Shown here: positions 1 to 9,993 of the stretch, in pieces
Position numbering within the stretch: the stretch's first letter is position 1
Layout: each line of letters starts with the position of its first letter
Assembly: GCA_047628935.1 (NCBI GenBank)
Contig: JBLHWH010000002.1
Span: 1-64,000 of the forward strand
DNA: 64,000 nt
Direction of reading: 5' to 3'
Origin: CAJXUU01 sp047628935
GTDB taxonomy: Bacteria > Bacteroidota > Bacteroidia > Chitinophagales > Saprospiraceae
Translations under genes and position numbers: made by a program
The notes under the pieces: model-generated
What the model saw: the letters and a program-made list of their open reading frames with translations, nothing else
The model's database searches: none
Told to the model about the DNA's origin: nothing

Positions 1-536
1 CTTTAGTATGATAGCACTGATCAGGTCTGATTCTAGAATGTCTCCGAAGTCGCCATCTTTCATCATACCAAACACTACGTTATCAGAGCTATTCATCCTA
101 CCGCCATTTCGTGTTTGGCGGTCCGCTCTGTCCTCTGCCCCTCGCAGCCCTAGGTGCTATCTCTTCTTAGCTTACCACCTCTGGTGGTACATATTCAATC
201 ACAGCACCTAGCACTACTCGCTCCCCGCATGTATACTGAAAGTGATACAAATACTATTGTCTCAGTAGCCATTTCTACTATACTCGCGTCAGTCCCTACG
301 CTTCATCAGTCGCCTCATTACATTCGTTGTCTGTTTGTCGCTACTCCTTCCTTTATCACCATTCGGGTATACCTGTCCAGCTACAAGGCTGGTCAGTATG
401 CACCCCCTAGGTTGAGGACACCGCCCTTTTGACCGCTACAGACAGCATAAGTCATGAGCCCATATGATATCCCTTCGGGCAATCCTCTTCGAGGTATCAT
501 CTAGGCTCTCTTTGTTATACGGTCTGAGGATCACAG
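1..536 (-). ncRNA. Structured RNA, probable 5' part of a group II intron (cut by window edge)
   Basis: No convincing protein is encoded here, and the stretch is richer in G+C than its flanks. It folds into many strong nested helices. A three-way junction closes with ATGATA/TATCAT (464-469 with 495-500) around two hairpins, CCC-ttc-GGG (471-479) and CCTC-ttc-GAGG (484-494). Further hairpins are CCAGC/GCTGG (377-392), CTAGGTGCT/AGCACCTAG (150-158 with 203-211) enclosing CCACC/GGTGG (175-187), and CCGCCA/TGGCGG (101-121). The density and order of helices resemble domain I of a bacterial group II intron read on the minus strand, with the 5' end near 530-540. A short frame is open on the minus strand from 66 to the edge, but I cannot recognise a maturase in 22 codons. 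The family call is inference, because the usual GUGYG 5' end is not clear. Another large structured RNA is possible. Confidence 0.45.
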
Positions 537-887
537 CTTTTAAAGAAAATTTTAACTTTTTACTTCAATATTCCAATAGTGTACACTACCAAATTTATTG
601 ACTCACTGCGAAATCAAATAAAACTCTGCGAAACTAGGAAGAGCGGAAAGTTGATCATAGAATATAAGCCTTCAAGTAACCAATAACTAAACATATTGTA
701 TTTCATTTACATGGTTGTTGCATATTAATTTAGATCTAAGGGTAACATTTACATACTTTCAATACATATATAATTGATATCAATAAGGAAAGCCGAACCC
801 TTCTAATAGTAGGCGAATAACAAATAAATAAAATGGCAGCACAAGAAAAAAGAAAAGACGGATAATTAAAATTTTCTCCGCAGTAAT
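537..887. other. Intergenic, no gene seen
   Basis: AT-rich spacer between the structured RNA and the 3' end of the fdhA pseudogene. The minus-strand frame of the pseudogene stays open to 736, but the residues past about 888 (hydrophobic, low complexity) do not match formate dehydrogenase and look like read-through into non-coding DNA. Confidence 0.5.
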
Positions 888-3525
888 TTCTTCGAATAGA
901 TCTAACTCTAGATTCTGTTATTTGAAACATGGCTTCACTAACATGCATATTTCCTGTAATATTATTGATCATAATATCTGGGAAGTGGAAGGTTGTACTA
1001 ACTACTCCAGACTTAACTTGATCTGTAATTTTAGCCTTGACATCGACTTTTCCTCGTGGACTTTCTAGACATACATAATCACCTTCAGAAATTAAATGTT
1101 TAGCCGCGTCTTCTGGATTAATCATCAAATAATCATCCTTTAGTATTTCCAGTCCTTCTAGTCATCGCTCCGCAATTGTAATGCTCTAACTCTCGATTGA
1201 TGATCAATATATAAGGATAGTCCTTGGCATGAGATACCAGTTCTTCTGTCTCTCTCCAATTATTGAAAATAAATTGCCCTTTGCTTATTTTAAATTCCGT
1301 TTGATGTAAAATTTGAGTATCCGTTCCATCTGGAGCAACAGGCCATTGTAAGCCATTCTCCCCTAACCTATCCCAAGTTACACCTGCAAAAAAATGGGAC
1401 GATTTGATTGATCTTATCTAACATGGTTGCTTCATCATTAGCCGATTGTGTATAACCCATTCTAATCATTATATCTACAAGGATTTATCCAACTACTTTA
1501 GATCCTTCTATAGACTCAACTACCTGAAGTACTGCTTGCACTCTCCGCTCACCATTGGTAAATGTTCCACTTTTTTCTAGAAAATATGCACCTGGTAAAA
1601 TGACATCCGCATGTAGTGCCGTTTCTGTCATAAACAACTCTTGGACAATTACTAAATCTAAACTTTTGAGCACTTTGATCACTTTCTGTGTATTAGAGTC
1701 CGTCTGAACTACATCTTCGCCAATGATCAAAATGGCTTTCAATTTTCCTTCTAGTGCCGCGTCAAACATTTCTGGAATCTAGTAGCCAATATGACTCGGT
1801 ACATCCACTCCATAAAATGTATTGTAGTGTGCATTAACTTCTGGATGAGTGATATCTAAATAGCCAGCACCTTTATGTGGTTGCACACCCATATCTGCAC
1901 TTCGTTGTACATTATTTTGTCCTCTCAGGGGATTCACACCTACTCCTCTCTTACTTATATTTCCAGTCATTAAAGCTTGATCTGCAATTTGCATAACAGT
2001 GAAAGTTCCTTGGCTATGTTCGGTAACTCCTTGTCCATGAAATGACATGGCATTTTGTGCTGAAGCATAGGCAATGGCAGCCTGTCTGATTTCCTCTCTG
2101 CCAACTCCACAACCTTTTTCTAATTTATCTAAATCGATATTAAATAAATCTTTTTTGTAAACTTCAAATCCTTCGGTTCTATCTCTTATAAAGCTTTCGT
2201 CTGCTAAACCTTCTTTGATAATATAATGCATCATCATGTTTAACACGGCAACATTAGTCCCTAATCTCAAAGCAATATGATGGGTAGCATAACGCGCTAT
2301 TTCTGTACGCCGAGAATCTAAGACGATAGAGACATTACCAGTCTTCATAGCAAACTGTTTCAGCTTAGCACCTGCTACAGAGAGAGCATCAGTTGGATTA
2401 GCGCCTATGACCATAATACAATTGGTGTCTTTTAAATCATAAATAGAATTGGTAGCCGCTCCTGTTCCAAAAGTTCTTTGCATGCCGAGGGCTGTTGGCG
2501 AATGCTATACTTCTAGCACAACCATCGATATTGTTTGTTCCGACAACCGCTCTGATAAACTTCTGCATCAAATAGTACTCTTCATTCGTATAACTACTGG
2601 AAGAAATCCCTGCAATAACATCCGCACCAAACTCTTCTTTATAATTTGTCAGCTTATTCGCTATATAATCGTAAACCTCATCCCAAGATATCTTCTCAAA
2701 AACGCCATCTCTTTTGATCATCGGTGAATTTAATCGTTCAGGATGATCATAAAACTTGAAAGCATACCGCCCCTTTAGGCAGGTGTACCTCTGGTTAACT
2801 TTGGCATCGTAATGCGCCTAAACACTCAGGATTTCGTCATTATTAGTAGAGATACCTCGATTGCAACCTACACCACAATAGGTACAAATAGTCCTTGTCA
2901 TTTCTGTCGCTTCTATAGCTTTAGATTGGAACACATCAGAAATAGCAGACGTTGGACAAGCCTAAGAACAAGCTTCACAACTGACACAATACAACTCCAT
3001 GAAACTCTGATCTAATCCCATTATAATTTTAGAGTCAAAACCTCTGCCAGACATACTTAATACGAACCCACCTTGCACCTCATCACACGCTCTCACGCAT
3101 CGGTAACAGTTGATACACTTTGATAAGTCTGAGGTCATATAAGGATGACTCAAATCTTTTTGCCTGTCTAAGTGATTATCTCCTTCGGGGTATCTCACAT
3201 CTCTTATGCCTACCTGAGCAGCCACATCTTGCAGTTCACAATTACCATTTACCTCACAGGTCAAACAGTCGAGTGGATGATCCGTTAAAACTAATTCTAT
3301 AATATTTCTACGTAAGTCTTTAATATCCTTTGATTCTGGATATAAATATTGTCCCTCTGCTATTGGCGAATGACACGAAGCCACCGTTCTCGCCTTTCCC
3401 TCTTGCTCCAAAGAGACATCAACGCTGCATACGCGACAACAACCAAATGGATCTAAATTTGACGCACCACAAAGCGTAGGAACATATTTTACTCCTTTAT
3501 GCCTTTTGATATTAATCATTACCAT
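888..3525 (-). pseudogene. fdhA: Formate dehydrogenase alpha subunit, decayed
   Basis: The fragments join into one near-complete molybdopterin-dependent NAD-linked formate dehydrogenase alpha chain. In order they are: the 2Fe-2S/His-Cys NADH-dehydrogenase-G-like region and 4Fe-4S ferredoxin domain (3525-2962), the Fe4S4 'CTYCGVGC' region (about 2860-2890), the molybdopterin domain (2721-1779 and 1769-1140), and the C-terminal dinucleotide-binding domain (1128-888, 'PRGKVDVKAKITD'). In-frame stops interrupt it at 2962 (TAG, after 'CEACS'), near 2816 (TAG), at 2505-2507 (TAG), at 1779 (TAG, after 'SHIGY') and at 1485 (TAA). An inserted A just before 2510 shifts the frame, and another shift lies near 1140-1160. 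The stop at 2505-2507 sits where the family has its catalytic Cys or Sec ('RVC/UHSP'). Normal length is about 900 residues. No formate transporter or accessory gene is nearby. The gene identity is certain from the conserved blocks, and inactivation is seen directly. Confidence 0.92.
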
Positions 3526-3698
3526 ATGATTTTACGTTTGGTAATCTATTGGTATATATATAAATATATGAGTTTAGACATGAACTTTTCTGAGATCACT
3601 AAAGGATGATTTCACAATATCAAAACACTATAAATTATATGGTTTCCAGGATTTAGTATTTCACAGATAAAACATATTAAGGTTTTACTCAGCTTATA

Positions 3699-4952
3699 TT
3701 ATCTCATGTTTTCAATCACCCACTCAGCGCCAATCCTTCCGCTCTTCATAGCAGCATTTATAGATCCATTCATAGTATGATCTCCGATGATGGCCATTTT
3801 CTTACTCACTTCTATAAGGTTATCATTATTGACATGCGTCTGGGAAGGAAGCGCATATTCGATCCTATATGTTTTGATATGTATCCAGTTCTTGGCGGAA
3901 GGGATCCATTGTACCAACTCATTTTTGACCTTTTGAATTAAATGTGGTTGGTCTTGATCTACACCTTCCTTGAGGGATACAGATATAAGATGCCCCTCCT
4001 TAGCGTATTGAGTGGATGTTTTGGATAGACAAACCATATTATTCACTAGAGCATCAGATGCTCCGTTAAGTGCAATAGCATTGTAATGATACGGTACTTC
4101 TTTTGCCTTGAAATATAGGTTTGTAGTAGATCTATATTCCATTTTATCATCTAAAAAGTTATTGCTGATACCCGTAGCTTCCGTTGCGATGAGAATATGA
4201 TCTGAGTGGATATTTTGATTCTTATCCGTACGGATCATATTTCCATCGATAGAGCTCACTCTCGTATTACACATGATCTTGGTTGGATCTAAATGGCTTG
4301 CAATTTGTTTTGGAATTTCTTCCATACCAAGAGCAGGTATAGCGGCATCCCCTTCGGTGAACATCTTGAAAACAAAATCGAACATTCTTCTGCTTGTACT
4401 TAAGTCATTCTCAAGGAATATTCCTCCATAAAATGGATGTAAAAATTCTTTAATTATAGTATTACTAAAACCGTATTCTTCCTTAAGTGCTTGTAGTGTG
4501 CTTATTTCTTTACCCTCAAAAATGTCATTGATTGATTGACCTTTGAGCCTTGATTTAGTTCGTAGTATTTTGAATTTGTCACCAATACTTGCTGCATTGG
4601 TAGTCAACGTTGGCAATAGTGAAGAAAACTGCCGCAGTGGGTCTCCAATATAGTCTCGCTTGCCACCATCCCTCAAGAGTACTGCCCCAGGATCAAAGGA
4701 TTGAAGATCTAGGGAGTTGTAGTCAAGAACCTTTTTCGCTTCCGGATAGGCAGTCAAGAACACCTGAAATCCTCTATCTAATCGATACCCATCAAGTATA
4801 TCTGTTTTTATTCTACCACCAACACGATCGGTAGCTTCAATAATCTGATAGTCCCTACCAGCCTTATGAAGATAGTACGCAGCAGTTAATCCAGCCACTC
4901 CAGCACCCACTATTACTGTTTTTGTCATTTGCTCTGCATGTTGTTTGGTCAC
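3699..4952 (-). CDS. FAD-dependent oxidoreductase, amine oxidase/desaturase type
   Basis: A 417-residue intact flavoprotein. The N-terminal Rossmann motif 'VIVGAGVAGLTAAYYL' (about residues 13-28) is followed by the acidic ribose-binding residue and 'DRVGGRIKT', typical of the amine oxidase, protoporphyrinogen oxidase and phytoene desaturase superfamily. The C-terminal FAD motif is 'IIGDHTMNGSINAAMKSGRIGAEWV'-like, with the conserved Gly-Asp and a run of small residues. There is no signal peptide, so it should be cytoplasmic. Two starts are possible. The first Met gives 417 residues; the ninth-codon Met at 4928 places the Rossmann strand directly at the N-terminus, as is usual in the family, and may be the true start. 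It stands alone between a pseudogene and an empty spacer, so the substrate cannot be inferred. Confidence 0.8.
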   Translation of the reverse strand: MTKQHAEQMTKTVIVGAGVAGLTAAYYLHKAGRDYQIIEATDRVGGRIKTDILDGYRLDRGFQVFLTAYPEAKKVLDYNSLDLQSFDPGAVLLRDGGKRDYIGDPLRQFSSLLPTLTTNAASIGDKFKILRTKSRLKGQSINDIFEGKEISTLQALKEEYGFSNTIIKEFLHPFYGGIFLENDLSTSRRMFDFVFKMFTEGDAAIPALGMEEIPKQIASHLDPTKIMCNTRVSSIDGNMIRTDKNQNIHSDHILIATEATGISNNFLDDKMEYRSTTNLYFKAKEVPYHYNAIALNGASDALVNNMVCLSKTSTQYAKEGHLISVSLKEGVDQDQPHLIQKVKNELVQWIPSAKNWIHIKTYRIEYALPSQTHVNNDNLIEVSKKMAIIGDHTMNGSINAAMKSGRIGAEWVIENMR

Positions 4953-5697
4953 TTAAGTAAATATTTTAAAGGCTTTATTAGCATAAAGAGATATTTCATC
5001 CTTCTCATAGGATTGTGTTCTTACAAAACATGATAGATTAGAATTTTCATAAATCAATTACTTTACAATCCATTGCCCTTTGCAACCAGTTTCATTATTT
5101 ATGGTATCAATAACAAAAGTCCAACCATCTGTAAGACTCTTAAAACTTATTTCCAGACAGACAATAGTACCATTTGTAATGAATCAAGCGTCAATAACAG
5201 TCAAACTCATATTTAAAAGACTGTCACAAGTAATACCGAGATCATATTCTAGAGTATAATTTACACTTTCTTTAAAATAGGTATTAATTGCAAACTTTGC
5301 GTTCATCTCTATTTTTCTTATTTTAATGATAGTCTTTTGATTACTATTGAAATCAATGGTCAAACTATTCAAGTATGAGAACCATTTGAAACTCTTCCGC
5401 CCTTACCATCAAATTCGAAGATAAAGAAGTTCATCACCGCTAAAAACCGTAAAGATTCATTTCTTCAATGAAAACAATTCAGAACAGATCCTACTAGCAT
5501 CAATTGAAAACTAAAAACCATAGTTGTGAAATGCGTTTACACATAGTACACCTAACAACAATAGACTATACAAGGCGAATCTAGATCATATAAAGCGACA
5601 CTATATCTAATATATCACTATACTATTGTCTATAGCAAATGCATAAAAAGTATGTGGAATACATAAAAGATATGTGAACTTACCGCAGCTGAATCTC
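4953..5697. other. Long spacer with one possible gene remnant
   Basis: No intact gene. The only coding-like stretch is the minus-strand remnant at 5058-5372, listed separately. No convincing terminator of the glucan operon was found just downstream of its last stop at 5698. The rest is AT-rich with weak short inverted repeats. Confidence 0.5.
5058..5372 (-). pseudogene. Possible small gene remnant with one in-frame stop
   Basis: A minus-strand frame of 105 codons, broken only by a TGA after codon 62. It reads as protein-like on both sides: residues 1-62 have charged and hydrophobic alternation, and after the stop it continues with 'FITNGTIVCLEISFKSL' and ends at a TAA at 5058. I recognise no family. 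It may be a decayed small secreted or hypothetical protein, or a chance open frame in AT-rich DNA. Confidence 0.25.
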
Positions 5698-6648
5698 TTA
5701 CACTATACCATTCAAAATTTCTGAATACAGTTCTTTGACTACAAATTTTGGAGTCCTGTCAGTATGAAATAATCCCCAATGTTTTTCTGGCTCCATCGGC
5801 TCAGGAGAACCTTTCCAATTTTCATCAAATGCTTCAAAAACGTATGTTACAATATTATCTTCATTGACCCATTTCATAAGATCTTCATAGTATATCTTCT
5901 GATTTTCTTCGCTCACATGCTCGGCATTAATCCCTCTACCATTAGAGTTTGTAGCCCATCCCGCTTCTGTAATGACTACAGGAGTATCAGGATACAAGTT
6001 TGCAACAGCATAGTAGTTATCTTTTGTATACCCAAGAGATTCATGGATATGCTTATATTCCCATACTGGATAAGTATGCACCGAAATGAAATCAACTACT
6101 TCGGCTAAAGGCTTAAGCTTGTTTAACCAAGGCACATAATTCTCGCAAAAGGTTACGGGTACCGAAGTCTTCTTCTGTGCTAACTTTACATATTCTATGA
6201 CGTTGGCTACAGGAACATAATGGTCTGTCCAGTCAACACATGCTTCGTTTCCAACAGAAATGCAAGAGACAATATCTTCATATTTATTTGACCAGTCAAT
6301 AAGCTTTTCAATTCGCTTCCTATTCTTTATTTTATTCTCTTCTAACTGTTCTTCGCTGTATACACCTCCTCCCCAAGGACATCCAAAGTTGTTCGCCTCA
6401 GCCACAATATATGCACCGAGCATTACTTTGAAATCCATTCTTTCTTTCTTGATCACTTCTAAAACTCTGTATGAGTGTAAATCACAATCATAGAGTCTTA
6501 AGTATTTCCAGTTGTGACTAAGTATAAGTAAATCCTCTTTAATTTCTTTATATGAAGGGTGAACTCCTCCAGGATCTTGCCCATCTCTAAATCCAGAATA
6601 ACAAATGGCGTTTCCTTTTGGTAAACCTAAAGCTTCGAATGTATTCAT
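5698..6648 (-). CDS. GH17 glycoside hydrolase, cytoplasmic type (beta-1,3-glucan)
   Basis: 316 residues forming one GH17 TIM barrel. The acid/base Glu is in 'SVGNEACVDW' (about E135) and the nucleophile Glu is in 'VVITEAGWA' (about E228); 'FISVHTYPVWEY' lies between them. Family GH17 contains retaining beta-1,3-glucanases and transglucosylases. There is no signal peptide, so it likely acts in the cytoplasm on imported beta-glucan oligosaccharides. It is closest to the lipoprotein GH17 at 11494-12792 in this operon (shared 'GNEA' and 'HTYP' contexts). It is the last gene of the seven-gene minus-strand operon and follows the previous stop by 1 base, which implies co-transcription and possibly coupled translation. 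The exact product specificity (endo, exo or transferase) is not readable. Confidence 0.88.
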   Translation of the reverse strand: MNTFEALGLPKGNAICYSGFRDGQDPGGVHPSYKEIKEDLLILSHNWKYLRLYDCDLHSYRVLEVIKKERMDFKVMLGAYIVAEANNFGCPWGGGVYSEEQLEENKIKNRKRIEKLIDWSNKYEDIVSCISVGNEACVDWTDHYVPVANVIEYVKLAQKKTSVPVTFCENYVPWLNKLKPLAEVVDFISVHTYPVWEYKHIHESLGYTKDNYYAVANLYPDTPVVITEAGWATNSNGRGINAEHVSEENQKIYYEDLMKWVNEDNIVTYVFEAFDENWKGSPEPMEPEKHWGLFHTDRTPKFVVKELYSEILNGIV

Positions 6649-6649
6649 C

Positions 6650-7579
6650 TTAAAATTTTAATTTTTCATGTTTATCCCAAATACCCCAATACGCACCTAC
6701 TTCTCCTTCGGCACCAACTTTCCATGATTCGTCAAATGATGAGAAATAGAAAATTTCAATATCACTTTCAGAGGACCACAGCTGAGCATTAATAAAATAT
6801 TTTAAAGCTGAGTCAGCAGAAGCATGAGCTCCATCTAAAGACTCACCTTGACTTGGCCAACCCGTTTCAGTTATTATAACTCTCTTTCCTCCACCTGCAT
6901 CTTTTGCCTGATAAAACATCTCTTGCATATGTTTTAAAGAATACTCATATGGACAACCTTCCCAATAAGGATAACAGTTACAAAGAATAACATCACAAGC
7001 TTCTGTAATATTTGGTCGTGCAGAGAATTCATAGTATGCGTCAACATATCCTATAGATACATCATTTGGCACAGCCTTTTTAACTCTGTGCATAAATTCT
7101 AGTAACTCTTCCTCTGATAGATCCTTTCTATACATTACTTCATTCCCAACAGCTGCTATATCAACCAATCCCTCATTAGCTAGTTTTATCAATCCACTTA
7201 TTTCCCTTTCATTGATCTCAGGATCATCACCTAGCCATGCGCCTACTAAAGTTTTAATCCCCATTTCCTTAGCAACTTTTGGAATAAGCTCATTACCTTC
7301 TGTACAAGAAAAAGTTCTTATCCATTCGGTATGAGGAGCTATAATTTCCATTCTTCTTCTTACTTGATCCTCAGTAATAATATCTCCAGGTTTTTGACCT
7401 TCTCCATATAAGCTAAAGCAAAAGCCATGGGTACCATTCTCCATAATAGTTGAGAATAATTTCTTTAGATCATCAATCGATTTCTCCTCTAAATTGGAAT
7501 CGAAAGGAATTTGTATTTTTTGTCGGATCTTATTATTATTATCATTTGACCACAAGTATTGTTCTCCTCGATATGACAT
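6650..7579 (-). CDS. GH17 glycoside hydrolase, cytoplasmic type, paralogue of the fused GH17
   Basis: 309 residues with one GH17 barrel. The acid/base is in 'AAVGNEVMYR' (about E147) and the nucleophile in 'VIITETGWPSQG' (about E238). It lacks a signal peptide. It is clearly a duplicate of the C-terminal module of the next gene upstream (7586-9919). Both share 'GxCFSxYxEGQ', the 'RRRM.II.P.TEW.R.FSCT.GNELIP' pattern, 'VGAWLG', 'GYVDAYY.F..RP' and 'FYFSSFDESWKV'. The spacing to its neighbours is 6 and 1 bases. The pair suggests a tandem duplication in which one copy became attached to the transporter, or was released from it. It probably cleaves laminari-oligosaccharides in the cytoplasm. Confidence 0.88.
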   Translation of the reverse strand: MSYRGEQYLWSNDNNNKIRQKIQIPFDSNLEEKSIDDLKKLFSTIMENGTHGFCFSLYGEGQKPGDIITEDQVRRRMEIIAPHTEWIRTFSCTEGNELIPKVAKEMGIKTLVGAWLGDDPEINEREISGLIKLANEGLVDIAAVGNEVMYRKDLSEEELLEFMHRVKKAVPNDVSIGYVDAYYEFSARPNITEACDVILCNCYPYWEGCPYEYSLKHMQEMFYQAKDAGGGKRVIITETGWPSQGESLDGAHASADSALKYFINAQLWSSESDIEIFYFSSFDESWKVGAEGEVGAYWGIWDKHEKLKF

Positions 7580-7585
7580 ATTTTT

Positions 7586-9919
7586 TTAGTATTTTAGTTT
7601 TTCATTTTTATCCCATAATCCCCATCTTTCTCCTACATCTCCTTCATGGTGTACTTTCCAAGACTCATCAAAAGAAGAAAAGTAAAACATATTTACTCCT
7701 TCGGATTTTGCCCAATGATTTGTATTGGTAAAATACATCATGGCATTATCTTCTGATGGGTTTGCTTCATAAGTATTCTCACCTTTATTTGGCCAACCTG
7801 TCTCTGTTATAACCACAGGTTTATTACCAGCAGCATTTTTAGCTACGGTATACATGTGTTTTAAGTAAAGAGAGGCTTGATTGATATTTGCTCCTTCCCA
7901 GAAAGGATAGCAATTTGCTAATATTATATCACATGCCTCAACAAGCTTTGGTCTATCGTCAAATTGATAATACGCATCAACATAACCAACTTTTAGGTTA
8001 GGTAATCTTTCTTTTACATATTTGATATAGTTTAGAACTTCTTCTTCTGATAGTTCATTTCTCAACAACACTTCATTTCCGACTACTGCAATATCTACTT
8101 TTCCTTGGCTGGCTAATTCAATTAAAGCATCAATTTCTTTTTTATTTTGTTCTTTATCACTTCCTAACCAAGCACCTACCATGGTATTGAGTCCTTTTTC
8201 TTTTGCAATTACAGGAATGAGCTCATTACCATCTGTACAAGAAAATGATCTAACCCATTCTGTAAATGGAGAAATAATATCCATTCTTCTTCTTATCTGC
8301 TCTTCAGATAATTGATCACCAATATTTTGACCTTCGACATAAGGGCTAAAACATAAACCCTGCATCCCATCTTTCATAGATTCCCTAAAAGCATTTTTAA
8401 TTGCTGAAGATGACATTTTTGATGAAACTATATCAGAGGTAGAAACTAGTTTTGGATTTAGACTAATAAAAGACGCAAGTTTATTCTCTTGATCGCTAGA
8501 AGATAGGTTGGCTATTTTTCTTTTGTCAAGTTCGATTCGATTTTCATTGGCACGTTTTTCATCTATATCATAATCCCACATGATATACATTGCTAAAAGT
8601 GTCCCCGCGACAGGAAAGAAACAAAAGAATGCATGTAATCCATCCACAGCAGATTGTTGATCTGTGGTAACAAGGTCTGGATTAAAGCCTACGAAAGCAA
8701 TAATTACCCCACTCAAAGCACCCGCAATTGCAAAACCAAATTTCACCATCCACCAATATATAGCGCCAAACATGCCCTCTCTTCGTTGGCCAGATTTAAG
8801 TTCATCTATATCAATTACATCTGCTGTCATTGACATCATGACTGTAAATAGACTCCCTATTCCAAAAGAGAAAAATGGTAGTGCTATTATATACATCCAA
8901 GGTTTGCCTGGTACAAATAAAAACCATAACAAAGCATAACCGACCACTGAAATTGCTTGAGCTATCAAAAACGCATTTTTCTTTCCATATGTTTTGGACA
9001 TCCATGTTACAATAGGTATAACTAAAAAAGTTGTGCCTAAAGCTCCAAAACAACCGAATAAAGAGACCCAAATACCACTAGCTCCAGCATCTCCATTAAA
9101 TAATTTAAAGACAATTACAAAAAAGGTTAGGGCAGCGACTGTATTAAAAGCATTAAAAATTAAAAATGTAGCACCACATAGCTTTCTGAATGCTTTGATT
9201 TTAAATGCTTCTACAAAAGCACGAAATATCTTCATTAAACTGTTACCAATATTTGCAGCATTTAAAGGTTCATAATCTTTATCTAGTGTTGATTCCCCCT
9301 TAATAAATAAAGCGGGTACCATTGCACAAATTGCACATGGTATTGCAACCCATATCGACAACTCTCTAACAGCAACTTCTGCCGACGGAAACCACGCTGG
9401 ATCATACATAATAACCCAAAACCATGGGGCAATAACCCAAGCCCATTGACCAATAAATTGGGACACAGCCATGATACTCGTACGCTCATGAAAATCATCG
9501 CTCATCTCATACCCCATTGCTACATAAGGAACACTAAAAAAAGTAAGTCCGAGATAAAATATTATTGACCAACAGAAGAAGTACCAGAAATTGAATTGTA
9601 ATGAGTTCTCCTTAAAAAGTTGCCACATGAATATGTATGAAACGCCCATAATGACTGCACCTATTAATACATACTGTCGTCGACGGCCATATTTTGACTT
9701 AGTATTATCAGACACAAAGCCCATAATTGGATCTGTGATGGAATCGAATACTCTTGGAAAAAAATAAATAAGCGACCACATCCAACCTGGAAAACCTAAA
9801 TCTTGAACTAAAACGACCATAAAAATTCCTAATATTGCAGGGAACATTTGGTTTGCAAACATCCCTACTCCGAATGCTATTTTTTGACCGAAAGGCACTT
9901 TTTTAGTTGCTGTAGACAT
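7586..9919 (-). CDS. GPH/MFS sugar transporter fused to a C-terminal GH17 hydrolase
   Basis: 777 residues in one uninterrupted frame. Residues 1 to about 465 are a 12-helix glycoside-pentoside-hexuronide (GPH) type transporter. The family signature is visible in 'ITDPIMGFVSDNTKSKYGRRR' context near residues 60-80, and the helices run to 'CFFPVAGTLLAMYIMW'. A charged linker (about 470-525, rich in Ser, Lys and Asn) leads into a complete GH17 domain with acid/base 'VVGNEVLLR' (about E616) and nucleophile 'VVITETGWPNKG' (about E706). GPH carriers normally have both termini in the cytoplasm, so the hydrolase would face inward and could cut oligosaccharides as they enter. It is preceded by GH30 (74-base gap) and followed by its GH17 paralogue (6 bases). 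The fusion is seen directly; channelling is inference. Confidence 0.9.
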   Translation of the reverse strand: MSTATKKVPFGQKIAFGVGMFANQMFPAILGIFMVVLVQDLGFPGWMWSLIYFFPRVFDSITDPIMGFVSDNTKSKYGRRRQYVLIGAVIMGVSYIFMWQLFKENSLQFNFWYFFCWSIIFYLGLTFFSVPYVAMGYEMSDDFHERTSIMAVSQFIGQWAWVIAPWFWVIMYDPAWFPSAEVAVRELSIWVAIPCAICAMVPALFIKGESTLDKDYEPLNAANIGNSLMKIFRAFVEAFKIKAFRKLCGATFLIFNAFNTVAALTFFVIVFKLFNGDAGASGIWVSLFGCFGALGTTFLVIPIVTWMSKTYGKKNAFLIAQAISVVGYALLWFLFVPGKPWMYIIALPFFSFGIGSLFTVMMSMTADVIDIDELKSGQRREGMFGAIYWWMVKFGFAIAGALSGVIIAFVGFNPDLVTTDQQSAVDGLHAFFCFFPVAGTLLAMYIMWDYDIDEKRANENRIELDKRKIANLSSSDQENKLASFISLNPKLVSTSDIVSSKMSSSAIKNAFRESMKDGMQGLCFSPYVEGQNIGDQLSEEQIRRRMDIISPFTEWVRSFSCTDGNELIPVIAKEKGLNTMVGAWLGSDKEQNKKEIDALIELASQGKVDIAVVGNEVLLRNELSEEEVLNYIKYVKERLPNLKVGYVDAYYQFDDRPKLVEACDIILANCYPFWEGANINQASLYLKHMYTVAKNAAGNKPVVITETGWPNKGENTYEANPSEDNAMMYFTNTNHWAKSEGVNMFYFSSFDESWKVHHEGDVGERWGLWDKNEKLKY

Positions 9920-9993
9920 TTATTTGGTTTTGTTGGTTTGTATTCATTTTGTATATGTTTCTACAAAATCGAGTTATCTAGATTTGTACATTA

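Noticed and set aside
1..432. Two plus-strand frames of 67 and 92 codons
   Set aside because: They have no protein character (Cys, Pro, Leu and Ser rich noise) and lie over the strongly paired RNA on the other strand.
888..3525. TAG as a recoded sense codon (several in-frame TAGs in fdhA)
   Set aside because: TAG ends many intact genes in the window (22290 gene, trpB, trpC, thiolase), and fdhA also has a TAA and frameshifts, so it is a pseudogene.
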